Source of the DNA: CAUPWF01 sp963515125
GTDB taxonomy: Bacteria > Bacillota > Clostridia > Lachnospirales > Lachnospiraceae
Assembly: GCA_052116865.1 (NCBI GenBank)
Contig: JBQKKG010000003.1
Location: forward strand, 186,001 to 250,000
Reading direction: 5' to 3'
Length of the DNA stretch: 64,000 nt
This document shows, piece by piece, positions 7,598 to 16,668 of the stretch. Under the pieces are notes generated by a model. The model did not search any database. It was not told where the DNA came from and saw nothing but the letters and a program-made list of their open reading frames with translations. Each line of letters opens with the position of its first letter. The stretch's first letter is position 1. A program made the position numbers and the translations under genes.

Positions 7598-10099
7598 CTA
7601 TCCTAATCGAAAAGGTCCGTATTCAATAGGGAAATTTTTATTATAATATGGATCTCCATTTTTCAAAATATTACCCCATTTTTTTCTAAACAGCTGCACT
7701 TCTCCCTCAAATCGCTCTAATTTTTCCGGGGTATCCTCATATCCTCTAGATTTCGACTCATAATGGTACCATAAAGAAAAAGCATTATAAACGACTAATT
7801 TTCCAGTCTCCCTCACTTTCAAACAAAAGTCAACATCATTTAAACCAACTTTAAATTCCTCCGTAAACCCACACACCTTTTCAAAAACATCTCGTTTCAC
7901 CATCATACATGCTGCTGTAACAGCATTATAGTTGCAATTTATCCTAGGTCTTACCATATAGCCATAATCATCTCTATCTATACCATTAAATACGTGTCCA
8001 GCAAATCCTCCAAACCCAATTACAATACCTGCGTGTTGTACGGTGTCATCTTGATACAGCAACTTTGCACCTACAACACCAACATCTTCTCTCATACAAC
8101 ATCCAAGCAACTCACTGATTGCATTTCCATCTATAAGTTCCGTGTCATTATTGAGAAATAGCAAATATTCTCCCTTAGCAAACTTGACTCCGAAATTATT
8201 GATGGCGGCATAATTAAACTCTCCTTTCCAATTGACCAATTTTATACATTTATATTTTTTTTTCAAAGTGTCATAATATTGAATTGTTTCTTTTGAACTA
8301 TTGTTTTCTATAAGTATAATTTCAAAATTTTGATAATTGCTCTTGTTATAAATACTTTGAATACATAAATCGAGATCTTCTACATGATCTTTGTTCGGAA
8401 TTATAATAGATACTAACGGATTATCTATTGTACTATATATGGTATGGTACATCCCCCATAATTCTTGCCCTGCATGTTCTACTCTTGCACTAATTCCAAC
8501 CCTTTGATAGTGTTCCTCTATTGCTCTTCTTCCCGCTTCATAAGCGTACATTTTACTGGCTGGATTTCCAGCAACTGAAGAAGCATGTATTCTCCAATTA
8601 TATAGAATTTGTGGTATATGCTTAATTTTATCAGATATCTCGATACAGCGAAACATAAAATCATAATCTTGTGCCCCATCAAAAGCGCTTCGAAATTTTC
8701 CTACTCTATTTACAATTTCCTTTTTTACCACAAAAAAGTGTGTAATATAATTATGGGAATAAAATAAATCCGGGCTATAATCAGGCTTGAAATTAGGATC
8801 TAGATGCTCTATAAGATCAGTTGAAACTTTATCTTCGTCGGTATATATCACATCGTAGTTATCATGATTCAAAGCAACCACCACTTCATACAGTGCATTT
8901 GGCTCTAAGACATCATCATGATCTAACAATCCGATATACATACCTGTTGCTAGTTCTAATGCCTCATTTGTGTTCCCAGATATTCCCTTATTATCTTTTA
9001 TATTTTTATATAGTATCCTTGAATCGTGTTTTTGTAAATCTTCGAATATTTTTTCTATTTCATAATTTCCTTCACTTCCATCTCCAATGCACAGTTCCCA
9101 ATTTGTGTAACTTTGTCTTTTCACTGATTCAACCATATCTATTAAAAAGGGGATTGGAGTGTTGTAGACAGGTACTATTATACTAATTTTGGGTTCGTTT
9201 TTAAATCTGCATTGACGTTGTTTTTTTAATTCACTTTCAGTTATATGATTTATTTGATACCACTTTGAATAAGGTAAGCCAATAGGATTTTCTCCCTGCT
9301 TAATACGCTCTAATAATTCACAGAAACCTCTTTTATATAAAAATTTCAATCCCCGCCTCACATTTTTTATGCTCCAGCAAGAAATAATAATTCGCAATAG
9401 GTGAATTTTCCCGTCTCTTTTTTCTTTCTTTTGCAGACTTAGAATATCAAAACTCTTTGTTACCTGACTTGTTCCATCTGACATTGAAAAATGATACGTT
9501 TCATTTCTCTGCCCTTCAAAATAAATGAGAAAACCACAATCACTTTCCTTCCGTTTTACAATACCCGCTTTGTATAAATCCATTCTATTTATCATTCTAT
9601 AAGCATAAATAATATCATCTGAATTTGCGTCACGGACCTTAAACATGACTTCATTACCTCTATTTAATGTATGAGCCCATCCCTGTAAGCATAATAAGAA
9701 CTTATCCTCCTTCTCTTGAGCAGTTATATTGTCAATCGCATATAAAAGAGTATTTCTATCAGCAATTCCTTCTAATTTTCTTTTTGTAATACAATAAATT
9801 TCTTTTTGAACATCTTTATTGTAAGCTATAATTTGTATTTTATGGATATCCTTTTCTAAAGGGATTGATAGTTTAATTTTAAACCCAACATCAACATCTA
9901 TTTTATAATTGCAGTACTTTTGAAGAACATCTTGTCGTAGTATCTTTTTTATAAGAAAACTACTATTTTTTCCATTTACCAATACCTTATATGTTAAGTT
10001 ATCATTGCGATGTTCAAAACACCACCCACTTACAGCAAATACTTTTTCTTTTTCTAAAATATTATAAGTTATTAAATCAAAGTAATATTTAACTTTCAT
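7598..10099 (-). CDS. Tandem GT2 glycosyltransferase with duplicated N-terminal beta-domains
   Basis: 833 residues. Two GT-A fold family 2 domains follow each other: the first from about 305 (SIIVPVYNTP, later LDHDD, YTDEDK and DGAQDYDF), the second from about 565 (VSIIIPNKDH, later FLNNDTE and NDVDFCL). The first 220 residues are a separate region that looks internally duplicated (SGWCFEH near 24 and QGWAHT near 138, each followed by similar strands). The last about 560 residues closely resemble the product at 26492-28300. Tandem GT2 enzymes of this sort build rhamnose-rich glycans in Firmicutes; donor and linkage are not predictable. It has a strong terminator upstream and no visible promoter. 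Confidence 0.85.
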   Translation of the reverse strand: MKVKYYFDLITYNILEKEKVFAVSGWCFEHRNDNLTYKVLVNGKNSSFLIKKILRQDVLQKYCNYKIDVDVGFKIKLSIPLEKDIHKIQIIAYNKDVQKEIYCITKRKLEGIADRNTLLYAIDNITAQEKEDKFLLCLQGWAHTLNRGNEVMFKVRDANSDDIIYAYRMINRMDLYKAGIVKRKESDCGFLIYFEGQRNETYHFSMSDGTSQVTKSFDILSLQKKEKRDGKIHLLRIIISCWSIKNVRRGLKFLYKRGFCELLERIKQGENPIGLPYSKWYQINHITESELKKQRQCRFKNEPKISIIVPVYNTPIPFLIDMVESVKRQSYTNWELCIGDGSEGNYEIEKIFEDLQKHDSRILYKNIKDNKGISGNTNEALELATGMYIGLLDHDDVLEPNALYEVVVALNHDNYDVIYTDEDKVSTDLIEHLDPNFKPDYSPDLFYSHNYITHFFVVKKEIVNRVGKFRSAFDGAQDYDFMFRCIEISDKIKHIPQILYNWRIHASSVAGNPASKMYAYEAGRRAIEEHYQRVGISARVEHAGQELWGMYHTIYSTIDNPLVSIIIPNKDHVEDLDLCIQSIYNKSNYQNFEIILIENNSSKETIQYYDTLKKKYKCIKLVNWKGEFNYAAINNFGVKFAKGEYLLFLNNDTELIDGNAISELLGCCMREDVGVVGAKLLYQDDTVQHAGIVIGFGGFAGHVFNGIDRDDYGYMVRPRINCNYNAVTAACMMVKRDVFEKVCGFTEEFKVGLNDVDFCLKVRETGKLVVYNAFSLWYHYESKSRGYEDTPEKLERFEGEVQLFRKKWGNILKNGDPYYNKNFPIEYGPFRLG

Positions 10100-10139
10100 T
10101 TCCTTTTCTCCATTAATTTTATTTGAAAATATTCACAAA

Positions 10140-10190
10140 AATACCCTACAAAGAAATTCGATTTTTTTCGAATTTCCTTTGTAGGGTATT
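10140..10190 (-). terminator. Rho-independent terminator after the cohesin-like gene
   Basis: A stem of about 22 pairs with a single bulged base, an A/T-rich loop and a following TTTTT on the minus strand. It lies 17 bases after the stop of the gene at 10207-11646. Confidence 0.9.
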
Positions 10191-10206
10191 ACATTATATT
10201 AATACC

Positions 10207-11646
10207 TTAATCATCAAAATCAATAAAATCTACAGAAAAATCATCATCATCGTCAAATCTCTTAAATTCTACATTACGATTTGGATTCTTTTTCACTTTT
10301 CTTTCTGAATCAACTTGTGCAGATGCGCGTTTCATTGGTTTTACTCTTGTCTTGACGCTAGGCTCAGTATTTTGAAAAATTTCATTTCCCAAATCAAAAT
10401 TTTCTTCATGTAAATCATTAAAATCATCTTCAAAGTCATCTAAATTGCCTTGATGTCTCTTAAAAACATTAACTGCCTTTTTGCCCTCTGTTTCTACCCC
10501 TTTCTCATATTCTTCATCACCATACTCATCATATATATCATCCAACTCTTGATTCCGATGACGTAGTTTAATAGATATTACAATAATTAAGATGAACAAA
10601 CCTATAAATATTATCCATGCCCCAATCAACACATAAGTCAAATATTTATCAACTAAATTTTGAATTTTCCCAAGCAATCCTGTTGCCTTTGCATCCTCTT
10701 TTTTCTCAGTTGGCACTGTAAATCTTTGATAGGTCCCATCTACTGTATCATATCTATAATATCCTGTTTTTCCTTCACTGTTTAGTGCATACACCAGATA
10801 AAAACTTGCATCTTCCGTATTTTGCCAAGCACCAAATTCTTTTCCACCAATATCAACTGTCGTCTTTTGATATACTTTTGGTAAAGTGTTCTTTCCAGAC
10901 TTATTTGTTATCATAATATAAGCTTTGTCTGAAATATCAACTTGAGCATAAGGTGAAAATGTATCTGTATCTGGAACATAAAAGAAAAATTCAGATTTTC
11001 CGTCCTCTCCTTGTAAATAAATCAAATACTGTCCGCTAGCGTCTTGAACCAATACCTGTCTATCAGCACCTTCATACATAAGTGTTGTTTTTGAAAAACC
11101 AAGGGGTATTTCCAAATCTGTAAAAGACTCTGAAATAGTATACTTCTTTCCATCGACAGTTACTGCTACTGCTCCAGCTGTTGAAACATTTTCCACTTGC
11201 GTAGTTCCATCACCAGGTCCTATCGTAACTTTAGAATTCCCTAATGTTAAATCCAATGATTCATTATTATATAAAAAAGCCTTGGAATCTGCAACTTCAA
11301 TAACTGTCTCGCCTTCTTTTAATGCCTTAAAGTTCATAATATAAGTTAGTTCCGTTGCGTTTCCGTCTCCAGTCGCAAATAGAGCTACACTTCCATTTCC
11401 ACCTTTTGCATTCTCACCGTCTATAAACTCTAGCGCTGTTGCATCATACGTTACATTAATTGTTCCATCTCCAATAGGTTTTCCTGAAGCGTTCATTTTT
11501 ACGTTAACTGTTACTTGCTCTCCTACCGCAGTTGTAGGATCTGAAAAAGTTATTGTCCCATTTGCTGCATATACACTCAGCGAAAAACACGGTATGACCA
11601 AACATACTGCTAAAAACAAATTACTAATTTTTTTCATTATCTTCAT
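10207..11646 (-). CDS. Cohesin-domain-like membrane protein with acidic cytoplasmic tail
   Basis: 479 residues. Signal peptide 1-28 (ends VYA-AN), a cohesin-like beta-domain about 30-145 (VGEQVTVNVKM, NVTYDATALEF), a second beta-rich extracellular part 155-310, one membrane helix 336-359, then a cytoplasmic tail of about 120 residues with acidic clusters and an end rich in Asp. The first domain resembles cohesins, but no dockerin partner is present in the window, so an adhesive or sensing role is equally possible. It lies 46 bases downstream of an LCP gene, is probably cotranscribed with it, and ends in a strong terminator. Function unknown. Confidence 0.75.
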   Translation of the reverse strand: MKIMKKISNLFLAVCLVIPCFSLSVYAANGTITFSDPTTAVGEQVTVNVKMNASGKPIGDGTINVTYDATALEFIDGENAKGGNGSVALFATGDGNATELTYIMNFKALKEGETVIEVADSKAFLYNNESLDLTLGNSKVTIGPGDGTTQVENVSTAGAVAVTVDGKKYTISESFTDLEIPLGFSKTTLMYEGADRQVLVQDASGQYLIYLQGEDGKSEFFFYVPDTDTFSPYAQVDISDKAYIMITNKSGKNTLPKVYQKTTVDIGGKEFGAWQNTEDASFYLVYALNSEGKTGYYRYDTVDGTYQRFTVPTEKKEDAKATGLLGKIQNLVDKYLTYVLIGAWIIFIGLFILIIVISIKLRHRNQELDDIYDEYGDEEYEKGVETEGKKAVNVFKRHQGNLDDFEDDFNDLHEENFDLGNEIFQNTEPSVKTRVKPMKRASAQVDSERKVKKNPNRNVEFKRFDDDDDFSVDFIDFDD

Positions 11647-11692
11647 GTACTTTTCCTCATTTTCTGTCTTTTTAAATACGGATTACAAACAA

Positions 11693-13084
11693 CTATTCTG
11701 TTTCAGTGCCTTCCGTGGAACCACTACCATTATCCGGTAGTATTACCTCTGGAGTTTCTGGTTCAGTATTCCCCCCACCAGCATCAGGATGAGTAGTGGT
11801 ACCTCCCGATTGTCCACCATTGGCATTAGAGTTGCCTGTACTACTCTCCGGTTGATATTCAGTATTCCCAGAAGAATTATTGCTACTACTATTATTCTTA
11901 TTTTCATAAAAATTATCAGTTTCTTTATCTTCTAGACCATTGCCTTTTGCTCCCGTAGCAACTCGATATGCAACGCCATCGCTGATACTTGATACTGTAG
12001 ATGAAGGAACATATCCATCCGCCCCAAAAAAGTATTCATGTAACTTAATAACATTACTAGATAGTGTTTGGGGTACAACAATGCTACCAATACCCGCTAA
12101 AGTATCTGTTGATTTGTCAAATGGAAATCCTGTAGTTTCTGCTATTGTATACTTCTTTGCATACTTAGCATAGCTCAATATTTCTGGCAAGGTAAAATTT
12201 GTAGAAACCTGTGGGAATACCGAATCAATCACTTTATTCAAGACATTTAAATTTGCCTTCTGTAATTTTTGAAGTATCTTTTCTAATACCTCCCTTTGTC
12301 TTTCAGCACGCCTAAAGTCATCGCCCGATGTATATCTAATACGTGCATAGGCTGTGGCTTGTACCCCATTTAGGGTTTGCAATCCCGGTTCAAAAACACC
12401 TTCTGAATCAACGCCTGTTGCTTCAATAATCTCACAAGCATATCCTGTAATATAGTTAACTTCTTCTGGTTGTACATCAATTTCAATCCCACCTACTGCA
12501 TCTATGATTGATATCATTGCATTGAAATTGACCGTAACATACTTCGTAATGTCTAAATCTAAATTTTTATTTAATGTTGCAACAGCCTCTTCTGGTCCTC
12601 CGAATGAATGCGCTGCATTAACTTTATTATAAGTACCATCACTCATTTGTAGCAAAGTATCTCTATATACGGATGAAATTCTCACTTCTTTTGTTTCATT
12701 ATTTAAACTAGCAACCATAATAGTATCGCTTCTAGTGTTTTGTCCAAGCTCTGCATCTCTAGAATCCACACCAAAAAGAGCCACATTTGTGTACCCTGAT
12801 AGCTTTTCTTCCACTTCTTCAGAAATATTAAGTTTTTTTGTATCTAGTGTAGTCTGTTCAATTTTCCCTAATTTACTTGCCACCAAAACAATACACGCTG
12901 TCATAGCAATTACTATTGTTCCCCCAAGTATAGATCCAATTTTCTTTCCAATTGACCATGATGCAAATCCTTTTTGGGGTCTCCTCCGCCTTTTTCGACT
13001 ATTTATTCTAACCTTATCTTTATTAATTTTCCCACGCGATTTAACTGTTTTAGAATTTCTAACAGGTTTTCTTTTTTTCGCCAT
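11693..13084 (-). CDS. LytR-CpsA-Psr (LCP) family glycopolymer transferase
   Basis: 463 residues. A very basic cytoplasmic N-terminus (1-47), one membrane helix (about 49-71), and an extracellular LCP domain from about 99 with the family hallmarks VALFGVDSRD, SDTIMVASLN, SSVYRDT and the Arg-containing AYARIRYTSGDDFRRAERQR. LCP enzymes move glycopolymers from undecaprenyl-pyrophosphate to peptidoglycan. The last about 80 residues are a low-complexity Ser/Asn/Gly/Pro/Glu tail not found in the second LCP at 15512-16648. It has its own predicted promoter and the cohesin-like gene follows. Confidence 0.93.
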   Translation of the reverse strand: MAKKRKPVRNSKTVKSRGKINKDKVRINSRKRRRRPQKGFASWSIGKKIGSILGGTIVIAMTACIVLVASKLGKIEQTTLDTKKLNISEEVEEKLSGYTNVALFGVDSRDAELGQNTRSDTIMVASLNNETKEVRISSVYRDTLLQMSDGTYNKVNAAHSFGGPEEAVATLNKNLDLDITKYVTVNFNAMISIIDAVGGIEIDVQPEEVNYITGYACEIIEATGVDSEGVFEPGLQTLNGVQATAYARIRYTSGDDFRRAERQREVLEKILQKLQKANLNVLNKVIDSVFPQVSTNFTLPEILSYAKYAKKYTIAETTGFPFDKSTDTLAGIGSIVVPQTLSSNVIKLHEYFFGADGYVPSSTVSSISDGVAYRVATGAKGNGLEDKETDNFYENKNNSSSNNSSGNTEYQPESSTGNSNANGGQSGGTTTHPDAGGGNTEPETPEVILPDNGSGSTEGTETE

Positions 13085-13127
13085 TATAAAATCCTTTCTT
13101 TGGTAGTTTTTGAATCACTTACACTTC

Positions 13128-13156
13128 ATCTTACATCATTTTCTATAAAATTTCAA
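13128..13156 (-). promoter_or_regulatory. Putative promoter of the first LCP gene
   Basis: TTGAAA (13151-13156) and TAAGAT (13128-13133), spacer 17, minus strand, 44 bases before the LCP start. The 116-base gap it sits in holds nothing else recognisable. Confidence 0.5.
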
Positions 13157-13200
13157 TTGGAAATCCGATTACAGCATGGTTTAAATGTAGGTTTATAATA

Positions 13201-14124
13201 CTATTTTATCCAATATTTAGTGTTCATGGTAAATTTTAATATCACAAATTGTGGAAGTTTCATATAATTGCTTCCACACTTATACCCTAAATATTTAAAG
13301 CCACTGTTTATTACCAAAGAAAAAATTAACCAAGGTTTTTTAATCTTAACTAAATATTTCATGGTTCTTTTAACTAATCTAATTCCTTCCTTTTCTGAAT
13401 GGATTCCTTTAAATATCTCTGGGTGATTTCTTTGCGATACTGCTAAATCAAAATTTCGTTTAAACTGTTGAGTATAACTATAATTATGAGAATGAATTAC
13501 TTCCGCTGTTGCAACATAACCCACTTTATACCCTGCACGGATCATGCCCCCAGCCATAATCATATCCTCGTTAAATATTGTTCGTTCTACGAAGCCCCCC
13601 ATCTTAATATATGTACTTTTTCGATACGCTGCACATACATTTGAGCAAAAAAAAGTTTTAATACCTAGTACTTCTAAGTCATCTTTTGTTTTAATCTTAC
13701 TTTCTTTTGGATAATTAAAACTCCTTGTATATCGTTCTATAATTTTACAGTCTGATGCTGGCATTTGCCTAGCATATGTGGCTCCAATCAACTCATCTTT
13801 AAATGGTAATACCAATTCCTTTATTAAATTTTCATTCGCTGGTATTGCATCCTGAGTCATAAAAACAATAATCTCGGCCTTTGAACCTGCTGCTCCCATG
13901 CCTCGTGTTGCTCCGTGATCGAAGGCATCTTGAGGAATATGTGTAACTTCAATCTGTTCACCATATTTACATATTTCATCCGGAAATCTGCCTACATCAG
14001 TATTAATTACATGAATCTGATGAATCGGATAACTCTGTAGCAGCAATTTCTTAATTAATCTTTCAAATTTATCATCTGGCTTATATGTTGGTATGATTAC
14101 GTCTACTTTCATCTGCTCTTTCAT
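13201..14124 (-). CDS. GT2 glycosyltransferase, rhamnosyltransferase type
   Basis: 307-residue family 2 transferase. DVIIPTYKPD opens the nucleotide-binding fold, FDHGATR near 85-95 and FMTQDA form the donor and metal site typical of RfbF/RgpB-like rhamnosyltransferases. With a full dTDP-rhamnose pathway in the same locus, dTDP-L-rhamnose is the likely donor (inference). Its start overlaps the 3' end of the polymerase gene by 44 bases; AAAGGA lies 8 bases upstream of the chosen ATG. An internal ATG four codons later (14112) is a possible alternative. Confidence 0.85.
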   Translation of the reverse strand: MKEQMKVDVIIPTYKPDDKFERLIKKLLLQSYPIHQIHVINTDVGRFPDEICKYGEQIEVTHIPQDAFDHGATRGMGAAGSKAEIIVFMTQDAIPANENLIKELVLPFKDELIGATYARQMPASDCKIIERYTRSFNYPKESKIKTKDDLEVLGIKTFFCSNVCAAYRKSTYIKMGGFVERTIFNEDMIMAGGMIRAGYKVGYVATAEVIHSHNYSYTQQFKRNFDLAVSQRNHPEIFKGIHSEKEGIRLVKRTMKYLVKIKKPWLIFSLVINSGFKYLGYKCGSNYMKLPQFVILKFTMNTKYWIK

Positions 14125-15472
14125 TTAAATCATCCTTTTTCTTTTTTGGTAATTCAAGGTATATATACATCATTGTGGTTAATGCTAACCAAAACCACGT
14201 TGTTGGATTGCTAAACCATGTTGTAAAAAATGATAACCCTAAATAAATTGCTATTTGTCCATAAAATAGATACATTATTGGATTACACTCTCTTTGTTTT
14301 ACAACACGCGTAAGTTTTTTTGCAACTAAACCAAGTACAAAGGCCAATGCCATCACGCCTAATAATCCAAAATCAAAATATGCATCATAAAATATTGTTA
14401 AAGTAGTTAATTCTTCCTTTGTTATATAAAGAGGAAGAGCTACCCATTGCGGAAAAACAAATTTCAGTCCAGTTAATGCCAGTGCTGGAAATATCATTTT
14501 CAGTCCATGGGTATGCTCCATTAACTGTTCCACCATACAATTGAAATTTTCATAATTATTTGCAATATACATATATGGTTGTGTTATAAAAATTGGCATA
14601 TTAACATTTTTCATCTCAAATATGCTGTTTAAATATGATACATCATGGTTTCTAGCAACTGTGAGTAACGCATAAATTGGTATTAAGATTATAATTAACA
14701 TAAAAACTTTTTTAATTGGAATTTTTTTGTAAGCAACAATGTAGACGACAATAGCAAACATCACTGCAAATAATAGTTGAAATCTGGACACGCATAAAAT
14801 AGGTATAGCAATTGAAATTATATTACATATACCCAGTATTAATACTACCCCTTTTGATTTTAACACTTTTTCTTTTGCATAAATTACGGTTAGTGCTGGT
14901 ATTAAAATGCAGCTAATTGTAAAATAATGAACCCCTGATACATGAAAGTAAGAATATGCATGTGGTAAATCTGAGAAAATTGGTATATACCCAACCACCA
15001 GAGCTTCTATTACAAAGCTCACAATAGAAGCTATTGCTAATAGCACAATGCAAAAAAGGATTTTTCTTGACATAGTTGCACTAGCTTTCCCTGAATCTAG
15101 CTTTTCCTTTTTTGTGTCTTGACGCATATTCCTTCTATTCCATATTTTATCATAACCAAAACAAAAACATAGATATGCAACTCCAAAACAAAGCCAAGTC
15201 ATTGGATTCCAATCGCCTTGTAATTTGCTAAGTTGTAAGCACGCTAATCCTTGACCTCCAATCCATGAAAGTGAGAAAATTCCTTTCATATCAACTAAAT
15301 TATCAGTCTCAACAAATGCTTGAATATATAATCCTAAAGCAATCACCATTAATATTATAGCTGCTAAATAATGGTAATTCAGATTTGCTAGAACATAACT
15401 TATAAGGTACCCAATGGAATAGATACCATATATTATTTTTTTATTATATACGCGTACATCATTTTCTTTCAT
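14081..15472 (-). CDS. Wzy-like oligosaccharide repeat-unit polymerase
   Basis: 463-residue integral membrane protein with about eleven to twelve hydrophobic segments and a longer extracellular loop around residues 280-340, the layout of O-antigen/EPS repeat-unit polymerases. Sequence identity in this family is low, so the call rests on topology, length and context between a sugar transferase and an LCP protein. It would join lipid-linked repeat units outside the membrane after flipping; the flippase encoded at 24355-25635 would be the partner. Confidence 0.75.
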   Translation of the reverse strand: MKENDVRVYNKKIIYGIYSIGYLISYVLANLNYHYLAAIILMVIALGLYIQAFVETDNLVDMKGIFSLSWIGGQGLACLQLSKLQGDWNPMTWLCFGVAYLCFCFGYDKIWNRRNMRQDTKKEKLDSGKASATMSRKILFCIVLLAIASIVSFVIEALVVGYIPIFSDLPHAYSYFHVSGVHYFTISCILIPALTVIYAKEKVLKSKGVVLILGICNIISIAIPILCVSRFQLLFAVMFAIVVYIVAYKKIPIKKVFMLIIILIPIYALLTVARNHDVSYLNSIFEMKNVNMPIFITQPYMYIANNYENFNCMVEQLMEHTHGLKMIFPALALTGLKFVFPQWVALPLYITKEELTTLTIFYDAYFDFGLLGVMALAFVLGLVAKKLTRVVKQRECNPIMYLFYGQIAIYLGLSFFTTWFSNPTTWFWLALTTMMYIYLELPKKKKDDLNERADESRRNHTNI

Positions 15473-15511
15473 TTGCTTTTTATCATACTCCTTGTATTTG
15501 TTATAGGCATT

Positions 15512-16648
15512 TTAATTATCATCTGTTGAATATGAATCTTTGTTCTCAGATTCTACATCCGAAGTATTTATACTTTGTGCATTTGCTTCAATCCCAGTTA
15601 AATATATAATATCTTCATCTACTTCCTTTACCTTTTCTGATACTTCATATACTTCTTTTGCAAAGAAAAACTCATGCAACTTACTAACGTTATTAGAAAA
15701 ACCGACCGGAACAACAAAAGAGCCACTATGATTTTTTACGTTTTCAGATGTTGTCACATCAAAAGGAAATCCTGCCATCTCACCTACCTTGTAATCTAAT
15801 ACGTGAGCTGCTAACCCCATTAACTCTGTAGATTTAAAGTTTGTGGATATCTCGGGTAACACTTTATCTATTATTTTATTTAATGTTAATAAATTGGCTG
15901 TTTGGGCCTTTTTCATAATTTGTTCTAATACGATTCTTTGCCTTTCCGTTCTTTTAAAATCATCGCCTGCTGTATAACGTATTCTTGCATATGCTGTTGC
16001 TTGAACACCATTCAAATTCTGTAGACCTGGTTCAAATACCCCCACTGAATCTTTTCCGGTGACTTCTATAATTTCACAAGCATAACCATTTATATATTCT
16101 AGTTCTTCTGGCGTAACCTCAATCTCAACTCCACCAAGTGCATCAATAACATCAATTAATGCATTAAAATTAACACTAACATATTTCGTTATATCTAAAT
16201 CCAGATTTCTATTTAAAAGTGCAATTGCATCTTGTGGTCCTCCCATATTATATGCACTATTTGCCTTTCCATAACTGCCATCTTCCTGTTGTAAAAGTGT
16301 ATCTCTATAAACGGATATTACTTTCACTTCATTTGTTTCATTATTAATACTAGCTACCATAATACAATCACTTTGAACACCACCCTCTATTTCCCCTTCT
16401 CTGGAATCTAGACCAAAAAGAGCAATGTTCGTATATGGGCCCGTATCCTTGTAAGCCTCTAACTTTTCATCATCCAATTGCTTGAAGTCTAACTTGTCCA
16501 ATTTAAATACGCCATAGGCAATAACTCCTAAGACCGTAAGAATAAGTAATTCAATCATAATTAAGATTGCTCGTTTTCTTCGCTTTCTTTTTTTCATTAA
16601 AGCTCTCTGTTGTCTAGTCGAACCCCTCATTTTTGTCTTTTTTGCCAT
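15512..16648 (-). CDS. LytR-CpsA-Psr (LCP) family glycopolymer transferase, second copy
   Basis: 378 residues, paralogue of the LCP at 11693-13084 without its low-complexity tail. Basic N-terminus, one membrane helix about 27-47, LCP domain from about residue 73 (NIALFGLDSREG, SDCIMVASIN, ISVYRDTLLQ, AYARIRYTAGDDFKRTERQR). The conserved Arg and Asp residues of the family are present, so it should be active. It lies 20 bases downstream of the initiating sugar transferase, which suggests that it attaches the polymer made by this operon. Confidence 0.93.
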   Translation of the reverse strand: MAKKTKMRGSTRQQRALMKKRKRRKRAILIMIELLILTVLGVIAYGVFKLDKLDFKQLDDEKLEAYKDTGPYTNIALFGLDSREGEIEGGVQSDCIMVASINNETNEVKVISVYRDTLLQQEDGSYGKANSAYNMGGPQDAIALLNRNLDLDITKYVSVNFNALIDVIDALGGVEIEVTPEELEYINGYACEIIEVTGKDSVGVFEPGLQNLNGVQATAYARIRYTAGDDFKRTERQRIVLEQIMKKAQTANLLTLNKIIDKVLPEISTNFKSTELMGLAAHVLDYKVGEMAGFPFDVTTSENVKNHSGSFVVPVGFSNNVSKLHEFFFAKEVYEVSEKVKEVDEDIIYLTGIEANAQSINTSDVESENKDSYSTDDN

Positions 16649-16668
16649 TATTTACTCTCCTTATTTTA

